From assembly GCA_033977485.1 (NCBI GenBank), contig CM066988.1:137430859-137494858 (forward strand): DNA of 64,000 nt, written 5' to 3'. Positions 59,630 through 64,000 of the stretch are shown in pieces. The notes under the pieces are model-generated. The model searched no databases. It worked only from the letters and a program-made list of their open reading frames with translations, and was not told where the DNA came from. The stretch's first letter is position 1. Each line of letters starts with the position of its first letter. The DNA is from Hydrangea macrophylla (Eukaryota; Streptophyta; Magnoliopsida; Cornales; Hydrangeaceae). The position numbers and the translations under genes are program-made.

Positions 59630-60829
59630 TGGGTTAGCTGAAAAATAGAAAATAAGTGATGTATTGTGGATTTCGAAAAAAAAAATGATTGTTTTGTAAA
59701 ATAAAAATGTTTGGGTTAGCCTAAGATTTCAACACTTAAAACAAGCTAGCTGAAAAATTAAGTTGAAAACTAATTGAAAAATTAAGCAGAAAAAAATAAC
59801 TTGTTTTTCAAGCAATTCACTTAATTTCATTTTTAAGTTGTTAAAAGACAAAAATGTCTGAAAGCAAAATAATTAAATAATATTAAATAATTTTAAATGT
59901 TGTCCTTGTTTGTCATTTTATATAAACAATCACTTTTTCAGCTTGTTTTTTAAGTGATGAATATTTTACCTAACCCAAACACCTAATAGCTTAATACTTT
60001 AAATTCATCACTTAAAATTTCAGCAATTAATATTTCAGCTAACTCAACAGGCTCTATGCCTCTCCATTGAACTATAGATTAATTCTGGAATTTATTGCGC
60101 GCAGGTGATCGTGGTAAGCTGTGATTTGATAGGCATGTAATTGTCGGTGTTTTGTATTGGTGATTAGTCTTCTGTTGGGAGCATCATAACTTTGTATTTT
60201 GACATCTCGGTCTTTTGCTTGTTTTGATCACTTATTATATTAAAAAAAAATTTAATTAAATTAAATTGAAAATAAAGGTTTTATAATATGAAGATGTATC
60301 TTGTTCTTAATCTAGTATTTCATTTACTAACTTAATTCTCTTTTCTTCCTAATCATTCTTCATCTTTGCAATATCTTTGTTAGAAGATACACATTCATAT
60401 ACTGGTTTTGCTTACGAGAACGCGTTAAACTGTTGATGCGTGATATCATTTAAGGGTTTAAAATTGTTCTCACTTTACACTTTAAAATTTTTGAATCTCG
60501 ATCACCTCCACTTTTAACACCTTTTTACACTATCCTCACTCTCTCTAGAATAAAGATTCGTTTTCTAAAAATATGATTAATTACGATTTATACAAAAAAG
60601 AATTTGGAATAGGACCCAGGGGCACATGTAACGACAATTGTTGAATTGTGCATAAAACATATAATGTAATGCTCAAGGGTTGCGCATGTAACTCAATACT
60701 TACATTATCTCAGTGTGAATAAATCACCTAACTGGAAGTGAAAATATTTTGGTTGGATATAGGTTATATTATAAGGTAATGACAACCATGTGTCCAGAGT
60801 TTAGAACTCTGATTACTAAGAATGGGGCA
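59630..60829. other. AT-rich spacer with GGGTTAGC / GCTAACTC fold-back remnants
   Basis: No gene. Around 59625-60055, phrases such as GGGTTAGCTGAAAAATA, TTTGGGTTAGCC, CCTAACCCAAACACC and TTCAGCTAACTCAACAGG are inverted relatives, suggesting one or two nested MITEs. Boundaries unresolved. Confidence 0.45.
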
Positions 60830-61032
60830 AGACACTCTAAAAAGCCAGAATGAACAATTTCTGCTTGGTTATCTTAATATCCAATCTAACTCTGTTAAGA
60901 GCTTTTCTCATACATTTTATCGTATTAGGATGATGATTTTCAATAGCATATGGATTAGATAGGGCAGATTCATAACTTTCTTTTAACTCTTCTAAATTAC
61001 GGAGTAATTGCCTTAACTTAGACGATCATACA

Positions 61033-61224
61033 TTAATAAGCAAGTACTTTTAACTTCTTGTTTAATTCTTCAATTTCTCTATTCAATCTTGAAATTCTAA
61101 TATGAATAGTGAGTCTATTTTCAGGAGTCATAAACTCATCAAACTCTGAAAAGATATTTCTATAATGATTTCGGAGTTTAATCTTAGTATGAATAAGATC
61201 AAGCAATAAAAATCGATATGACAT
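61033..61224 (-). pseudogene. Small ORF after the EVE intergenic region
   Basis: A 63-residue frame, rich in Leu, Ile, Lys and Glu towards its end, with a heptad-like pattern that could form a short coiled coil. Its place just after the promoter-like region recalls the small first ORFs of caulimoviruses. I do not recognise the product. It may be intact or a truncated N terminus. Confidence 0.4.
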
Positions 61225-61436
61225 TAATAAAACAAACTTACATAGTATGATTATAGCACACCAAACTTCAGCAATAGGAGCTTTTTGCTTTGTTCACACC
61301 ACACTCACAACTCACAACTCACGAATATTTTACAAGGGAGAGAAATATTAAAGGAGAGAGAAAACTCTTAAAACTTGCTAAGAAACTATAAAACTTGTAT
61401 TCAAAAAAGGATGCCTAGAAAACTAAACGAGGCTTC

Positions 61437-61483
61437 CTTAAATAGAGAGGAAAAGAGAGAATCTTTAATCAGCAATGACGTGG
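61437..61483 (-). promoter_or_regulatory. Pregenomic-RNA-like promoter of the EVE
   Basis: On the minus strand an ACGT-core site CCACGTCAT (61475-61483) lies about 30 bp upstream of TATTTAAGGAAG (TATA-like, 61434-61445). Spacing and the AAGGAAG following the TATA box resemble the 35S-type promoters of Caulimoviridae. It lies between the downstream ORF and the small ORF, where such a promoter is expected. Confidence 0.55.
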
Positions 61484-61768
61484 ATAAGATTCCTTCTTAT
61501 CCAAAGCTTTACACGCATCAGGCATTTTGAAGAGTCAAAAGTAGCTTTTATAAAAGCTGAAAGCTATCCCTTCAACTTTATGTCTTTCAGAGGATAAGAT
61601 TCGCTTTTTCCAAAAGAGAACAGTGGAAAATGTCTGGGAATCTTCTTTTTCTAAAGTTGCTTTAGATTGGGATAAACAAAGCCATTTCTTTATAAAAGAG
61701 GGGACATCTGTATTAAAAGATTAGATTTTCTCTATACTTTATAAAAGTATTTTGTCCTTAATGAATAC

Positions 61769-62940
61769 TCAATGATTGAATGGAGTTTCAAATCCATAAT
61801 CATCATTGGACTGAGCATATTCATTTTCATAAGGGTCTCCTTGTCCATCTTGCATGGATGCATCTGAGAGAGGGACAGTTTCTGTATCACTATCAGAATC
61901 AAAATTTAATCTTTTACATAATTCTTCTTTAACCAAAGCTTTAAGCTCTGACGAATTTAACTCAGGAAATTTAGATTTTAAATCTAATTTTATTTGAGAT
62001 TTAATCTCCGAAATATCAGGGGAAGAACATGAACTATCCTTCTTTGAAGGGGAAGGAAGATCAATACTGAGAAGTTTTTCTATCCTGACAATGGTGAGGT
62101 CTGGATTGTTATATCTAGCCCACCACCAGACTTGTATTTTCTGCAGAGAGTCCAAATATGGGAGGGAGAATTTTGAAGAGAAAATTCCCATTTTAAGATC
62201 CAAGGAATAGAAAACTCGAGAAAGAAGTAGAACAGAGGATTGTCACTTCTACCTGGTAAATTCTTCTTTTTATATAGTTGGAAGCAACAATTTACTTCGT
62301 GAGGAAGGATCTCAAGTTCAGGATCATGCTTAAAAATCCAAAAAAAGAACCATGGAGGAATATCAAAATTGAAGTTCTTATTAAACTAAAAGTACCATGC
62401 GTGTTTAAACAATGGATTTTGAATCAATAAAGCTTTATCCCAAGCTTTCTGGAAATCATAGAAATTATAAGTCTTACAATCACCAGGGGAAGAACTTAAA
62501 AGCTTTCTTTCTTTAGATAAATCAATTTCCCAATCATACGAGGAAAGGATTCTGGCTATAAACATTTGAGAAAAAGGCTGGCAACTTGCCTCCAGTATAT
62601 TTGTGTTCTATTTTAACAGAACCAGCGTCAATGAGAATACTTTCGTAATATCTTCTAGAATTTCCATTGGTTGTTTTAGGATAAAACCACTCATTAGGAA
62701 TGTCAAAATAATGAGCAGCAATATCTTTTGGCAGTTTAACTGCTTCTTCATTGTTGTTTAAAACAGTGTAGGCCAAAGTTTAACTTTGTCAATTGGATCT
62801 GAAAAAGATATAACTTTCAGGGACAGGGTTGGTATAACCATGGGCTTTACCTTTTCCTTTATTCCTGGAATTATGATAATCAGGGTGTCTTCCACCTTTG
62901 TGACCTTCAGGGGTATAACCTCTGAAGTTAGGCCTCATGA
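61769..62940 (-). pseudogene. EVE ORF downstream of RT, broken
   Basis: Open segments are 62534-62776 and 61769-62203, with frame changes and stops between, including near 62780, 62390 and 62195. The last segment ends in a long acidic, Ser/Asp-rich tail (SDSDTETVPLSD). The position after RT would correspond to the transactivator/inclusion-body ORF of caulimoviruses, but I see no diagnostic motif, so the function is not assigned. Confidence 0.5.
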
Positions 62941-62949
62941 TTTGTCTGC

Positions 62950-64000
62950 AGGAATTCGCGGGTTAGGAAGTCAGGGAGAGAATTTGTACTTCCTTTTATG
63001 TAGTCAATTTTAAAATCAAAAGTATATAGAATTCCTTGCCATCTAGCGAATATTTGTTTTCAGGCGATGTTTTTAACATCTTTTGTAAGAACATCTTTGG
63101 CAGCTCTGCAATCTACTCTTATTAAAAATTCTTGGTTGAGTAGATCACCTTCAAATTTGGTGACACATAAAACAATTGCCAAGATTTCTTTTTTAATGGT
63201 AGAATAGTTTTTCTGGGCTGATTTCTAATTTCCTGAAGTAAAGCGAACCAACCGTTCAGAGTTATTAACCCTCTGTTTTAGAATTCCACCGTATCCCAAA
63301 TCTGAAGCATCTGTTTCTATAATTTTAAAAGCATTAGGAATCGGAAGGCATAAACATGGTAAAACTTTGACTTTTGCCATGATTCTTTTAACTGCTTCAG
63401 TATGAACTTTAGTCCATGGAGGGGGAATCTTTTTCAGTCTGTCATATAAGACTGCTGAATCCTTATAAAGGTTTTTATAATATTCAGAAATATAATTTAA
63501 ACTTCCAAGAAACCTTTGAAGTTGTGTTTTGTCTTTGATCTCATCTGGAAATTTTTCTGCAAAGACAATGGCTCTATCAATTAGAATAATTGTTCCTTTG
63601 TTTATGTGGTGGCCAAGAAACCTCACATTTGTTTGAAATAATTTTATCTTCTTGGCTGAAACAACTAAACCATTTTTCTGGATTATTTTATAAAATATAT
63701 CCAGGTGTTTCCAGTGTTTTTCAATAGATGGAGAGTAAATTAACATATCATCTATATAAATAATACAGAAATCAGAGTAAGGATTAAAAATATCATTCAT
63801 AATATTTTGATACTCTGAAGGGGCATTTTAAGACCGAAAGGCATAACATTACACTCATAATGTCCAAATGGAACATTAAAAGCAGTTTTATACCTATCAT
63901 TCTCCGCCACTTGAATTTGCCAATATCCTAATTTCATATCGAATTTTGAGAATATCGATGCTTGGCAAAGTCGGTTTAGTAAATCCTTTTTATTCGGGAT
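62950..64000 (-). pseudogene. Caulimoviridae-like reverse transcriptase/RNase H, broken and incomplete
   Basis: The open segment 63225-63800 has the catalytic box IYIDDMLIYS, FLGHHI, LQRFLGSLNYIS and the RNase H aspartate in ETDASDLGYGGIL. Upstream sequence to the window edge continues the palm (MPFG region) in another frame; one base seems lost at about 63825-63829. A TAG stop at 63225-63227 sits where tryptophan is usual. RNase H then continues in the same frame with a second stop (TGA, 63060-63062) before the C-terminal PDFLTREFL. The N-terminal part lies beyond the window. Copying the viral RNA to DNA is the family role; this copy cannot do so as read. Confidence 0.85.

Larger units (their letters stand above)
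60830..64000 (-). mobile_element. Endogenous pararetrovirus (Caulimoviridae-like), degraded and truncated by the window end
   Basis: Minus-strand order: reverse transcriptase/RNase H (64000 to about 62950), a second broken ORF (about 62940-61769), an intergenic promoter-like region (about 61768-61225), then a small ORF (61224-61033). No LTRs were seen. RT motifs (YIDDM, ETDASDLGYGG, PDFLTREFL) fit Caulimoviridae rather than the Ty3 elements in this window. The order RT, ORF, promoter, small ORF parallels the caulimovirus layout. Several frameshifts and stops make this copy non-coding as it stands. The limit near 60830 is approximate. Confidence 0.8.

Noticed and set aside
60795..60830. Possible tRNA-Met primer site of the endogenous pararetrovirus (AGTAATCAGAGTT on the minus strand)
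   Set aside because: Needs an indel and several mismatches relative to TGGTATCAGAGC and lies after the small ORF, so it is too weak to call.

Overview
The window is nuclear DNA of a dicot plant. It carries split genes with GT-AG introns, long AT-rich spacers with GA/TC and AT microsatellites, Ty3 chromoviral LTR retrotransposons primed by initiator tRNA-Met, several MITE families and an integrated pararetrovirus. Nothing bacterial is present (no operons, Shine-Dalgarno sites or CRISPR arrays). The species cannot be named from the sequence alone.

Three host genes look intact, all on the plus strand. (1) 2491-5130: a four-exon class III secretory peroxidase, closest in my recollection to peroxidase 25. 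(2) 17469-20835: a four-exon plastid heme oxygenase 1 (HO1/HY1), which makes biliverdin for the phytochrome chromophore. (3) 52386-53135: a three-exon secreted PLAT-domain protein of the ATS3 type. They share no pathway; they are ordinary genes separated by transposon-filled spacers.

Layout: 1-2490 spacer with a possible organelle-DNA insert; 2491-5130 peroxidase; 5131-7638 AT-rich repeats, tandem hairpins and a Stowaway MITE; 7639-16130 full-length but dead Tekay/Del-type Ty3 element on the minus strand; 16131-16977 MITE cluster; 17469-20835 HO1; 20836-24954 MITEs and a tandem duplication; 24955-40580 a second dead Ty3 element on the plus strand. That second element is split by a solo LTR (28878-30891) and by a 6.1 kb TGTAGACACC-type solo LTR (33787-39896), which itself holds another solo LTR (34550-36746). 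From 40581 to 52385 there are MITEs, hAT-like elements and two more solo LTRs (43382-45507, 48663-50847). Then come ATS3, a possible organelle-DNA tract (about 54480-56430), a hAT element (57382-58420), an LTR fragment and, from about 60830 to the window end, a degraded Caulimoviridae-like provirus on the minus strand.

Target-site duplications (TSDs) bound most insertions, so the order of nesting can be read. The most unusual signal is a shared architecture in several different LTRs: two 10-14 bp palindromes 20-22 bp apart, sometimes repeated every 71-73 bp. The palindrome sequence differs between LTRs (CAGTCGACTG, TTCGACCGGTCGAA, GGATCGATCC) while the spacing is kept. A second is a block in the 6.1 kb LTR with nine CACGTG boxes, six CCAATCA boxes and several TTGAC boxes in about 420 bp, followed by a triplicated unit containing CTATAAATC.
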